Positions 62,246 through 64,000 of a stretch of DNA of 64,000 nucleotides are shown piece after piece. The notes under the pieces are model-generated. The model did not search any database. It saw only the letters and a list, made by a program, of their open reading frames with translations, and was not told where the DNA came from. The DNA comes from Micromonospora_E sp048060115 (GTDB lineage Bacteria > Actinomycetota > Actinomycetes > Mycobacteriales > Micromonosporaceae). Position numbers and translations under genes: made by a program. Each line of letters starts with the position of its first letter. Within the stretch, counting starts at the first letter, position 1. Location of the stretch: contig NZ_JBHMIM010000026.1 in NCBI RefSeq assembly GCF_048060115.1, positions 25,960-89,959 on the forward strand, in the 5' to 3' direction.

Positions 62246-64000
62246 GTGGCCGACCAGGTCGACCAGCCCGAACGGCAGTTGGGTGAGGTGCTGCGGCTGT
62301 TGCGCCTGGAGATCCGCATGTCGCAGCGGGACCTCGCGCTGCGTGTGGGATTCCATGAGAACGCGGTGTCCAGTTTCGAGCGTGGGGATCGCGCGCCCAG
62401 CGCCCAGTACCTGACCGGGTTCATCCACGTGCTGCGCCTGTCGGAGGCCGCCGCCGACGAAATTTGGCGGCTGTATCGCCGGGAACCACCGACAACAGGG
62501 GTGCACTCTCCTCTCGACGGGGGTGAGGAGCCACTCTGCCCTTACCGTGGTTTGTCCGCGTTTCGGCAGGCCGACGCCCGGTTCTTTCACGGACGTGACG
62601 CCGCCATCACGCAGATCATCGGAAAGCTCGACGGCAGCCCGCTGATCGCGGTCGTGGGCGCGTCCGGTAGCGGCAAGTCTTCGGTGGTGTTCGCTGGGGT
62701 CGTTCCTCGGCTGCGCCGGTCAGCGGAGTGGGACGTGGTGTCCTTGCGGCCCGGCCCGGACCCGTTCGCCGCGTTCGCCAACGCACTGGAACTGCGGGCT
62801 ACGGGTCAGCTCGCCCACGGCGCGTCGGCCGAGCTGCCGGCAACGACCGATGCGTCGATCACGGCGGCCCTGGATGCTCGTACGCGTGTGTCGGGCGCGG
62901 CAGTGCTTGTGGTAATCGACCAATTTGAGGAGCTGTTCACCCACGGTGCCGCGCCGGGCGTGGTTGACGGCTTCTTTGCCATGCTGGTGCGAATGGCCGC
63001 GACACGTCGTCGGGTGCCGGTGAAGGTGGTGCTGACTTTCCGGGGTGACTTCTACGGCCAGGTGATCGCCCGCCGCGACTTCTCGGACCTGTTGCAGGAC
63101 AACGTGGTTCACCTGCCGCCGATGAGCCGTGCTGAGCTCCGTCAGGCGATCGTCGAGCCGGCTCGCCTTGCGGGTCTGGCGTTGGATAGCGGCTTGGCCG
63201 ATCGGATCCTCGATGACGCGGGTACCGAGCCGGGCAACCTGCCGCTGCTGGAGTTCGCGCTGACCCGGCTGTGGGACATGCGGCGAGGCACGTCGTTGAC
63301 GCACAAGGCATATCGGCAGATCGGACACCTTGCCGGTGCGATCACCGCCCGCGCCGAGGAGGTCTACGTCGGTCTGTCGCCCGAGCAGCAGTACGCCGCG
63401 CGGCAGTTGCTGGTACGGCTGGTCCTGGTCGCGCGTCCGGAGGAGGACGGCAACGACGCCCGCCGCCGCACGCCAAGCGTAGAGTTGGTCGCGCTGCCGC
63501 GCGTGGACGTGGTGATCGGGGCCTTGGCCAACGCCCGCCTGGTCGTCACCGATGCCGACCACACCCTCGGCCCTACCGTCGAGCTGTCCCACGAGGCGAT
63601 CATCCGATCCTGGGAGCGACTTCGGGTGTGGCTGGTGGAGGACCGGCAGTTCCTGCTGTGGCAGCAGCGGGCACGTCAATGGCTTGCCGAATGGCGACAT
63701 GCCGCAGGACACCAGGATGCCCTGCTACGCGGCAGCCTCCTGGACGAGGCGCAACGCTGGTTGGCGGTCAAAGGACGCGATGCTGTCGCGGCAGACCTGC
63801 TCGACTACGTCGAGGCGAGCATCCGCGAGCACGAGGACGAGACCCGCCGCCAAGCCCTCAACCGCATCGAGCAGCTCCTCAACGTGGTGGCGCGCGAGGT
63901 ACCCGAGGTAGCCGAGACATTCGCTGAGGTGGGCCTGACCCGGTTTGACGGACATCCCAGCTCAGAGGGGCTGTGTGCTCCTCGGGAGGATGTTCATCAT
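62246..64000 (+). CDS. HTH-XRE/nSTAND ATPase protein, C-terminus cut by window edge
   Basis: The frame is open from GTG 62246 (GGAGG eight bases upstream) to the right edge, 585 codons. Seen: an XRE helix-turn-helix (RMSQRDLALRVGFHENAVSS), a linker, CPYRGLSAFRQADARFFHGR as nSTAND1 entry, Walker A GASGSGKS at residues 138-145, Walker B VLVVIDQFEELF near 215-226, VVLTFRGDFYGQ, and a winged-helix-like region ELSHEAIIRSWERLRVWLVE. Helical EQQYAARQLLVRLV and LLWQQRARQWLAEW segments follow. The sensor or effector part (often WD40 repeats) would lie beyond 64000. Such proteins act as regulators or in conflict/defence signalling. Confidence 0.88.
   Translation, partial: MADQVDQPERQLGEVLRLLRLEIRMSQRDLALRVGFHENAVSSFERGDRAPSAQYLTGFIHVLRLSEAAADEIWRLYRREPPTTGVHSPLDGGEEPLCPYRGLSAFRQADARFFHGRDAAITQIIGKLDGSPLIAVVGASGSGKSSVVFAGVVPRLRRSAEWDVVSLRPGPDPFAAFANALELRATGQLAHGASAELPATTDASITAALDARTRVSGAAVLVVIDQFEELFTHGAAPGVVDGFFAMLVRMAATRRRVPVKVVLTFRGDFYGQVIARRDFSDLLQDNVVHLPPMSRAELRQAIVEPARLAGLALDSGLADRILDDAGTEPGNLPLLEFALTRLWDMRRGTSLTHKAYRQIGHLAGAITARAEEVYVGLSPEQQYAARQLLVRLVLVARPEEDGNDARRRTPSVELVALPRVDVVIGALANARLVVTDADHTLGPTVELSHEAIIRSWERLRVWLVEDRQFLLWQQRARQWLAEWRHAAGHQDALLRGSLLDEAQRWLAVKGRDAVAADLLDYVEASIREHEDETRRQALNRIEQLLNVVAREVPEVAETFAEVGLTRFDGHPSSEGLCAPREDVHH

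Overview
High-GC actinomycete chromosome, most likely Micromonosporaceae or a close relative. The evidence is strong C/G third-position codon bias, many GTG and TTG starts, an F420-type luciferase-like oxidoreductase, a DinB-type mycothiol transferase, a DUF397/DUF5753 gene pair, and the giant NAD-dependent glutamate dehydrogenase. No CRISPR array, rRNA or transposase was seen. One tRNA gene (Arg, anticodon TCT) is present.

Region 1 (1-17232) is the interesting part: a compact cluster that looks built to make a diazotised or deaminated aminohydroxybenzoate. (a) A translationally coupled pair at the left edge resembles CreE (FAD-dependent aspartate N-monooxygenase) and CreD (nitrosuccinate lyase), which make nitrous acid from aspartate. 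(b) Aspartate kinase, a GriI-type aldolase and a GriH-type dehydroquinate synthase II would make 3-amino-4-hydroxybenzoate from aspartate semialdehyde and dihydroxyacetone phosphate. (c) On the other strand lie a VOC protein, an ANL-superfamily adenylating enzyme (candidate CreM-like diazotase), an O-methyltransferase and a dedicated S-adenosylmethionine synthetase. (d) A DadA/sarcosine-oxidase-like flavoprotein and two atypical short-chain reductases form a coupled block with no assigned step. (e) A large LuxR-family (LAL) ATPase regulator sits between the two minus-strand blocks. Two divergent promoter regions share a 10-bp word inside a dyad. The set recalls the cremeomycin and avenalumate pathways, but the visible gene complement differs and the cluster runs off the left edge.

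Region 2 (17233-27986) is mixed chromosome. It holds a winged-helix regulator, a truncated terC next to a YihY-family membrane protein, a Clp-N/HTH regulator with two palindromic operators, a glutathionyl-hydroquinone-reductase-like protein with a quinol monooxygenase, an M20 peptidase, a pRiA4b ORF-3 protein, an M48 protease and a P-loop kinase. It ends with a DUF397 gene and a broken DUF5753 regulator.

Region 3 (27987-43523) has cobyric acid synthase and CbiB/CobD separated by a long inverted repeat, then an SSB-like protein with two DnaA-box-like sites upstream. It continues with a PPOX protein, an alpha/beta hydrolase, the tRNA and a broken permease. A SigE-type sigma factor follows, overlapping a single-pass protein with an FtsX-like extracellular domain. 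After these come an LTA-synthase-like sulfatase, a large secreted reprolysin-like protease, a thioredoxin-reductase/methyltransferase fusion and BluB.

Region 4 (43524-60475) is mostly housekeeping: an acetyltransferase, a DinB protein, a methyltransferase, a Trk/Ktr potassium uptake pair beside a potassium channel, a luciferase-like oxidoreductase, a glycogen-debranching-type glycosidase with an SCP2 protein, a GNAT, the 5-kb NAD-glutamate dehydrogenase and a lipoprotein-type class B penicillin-binding protein.

Region 5 (60596-64000) holds a NodU/CmcH-type carbamoyltransferase followed by an HTH-nSTAND ATPase that continues beyond the right edge. It may be the start of another accessory locus.
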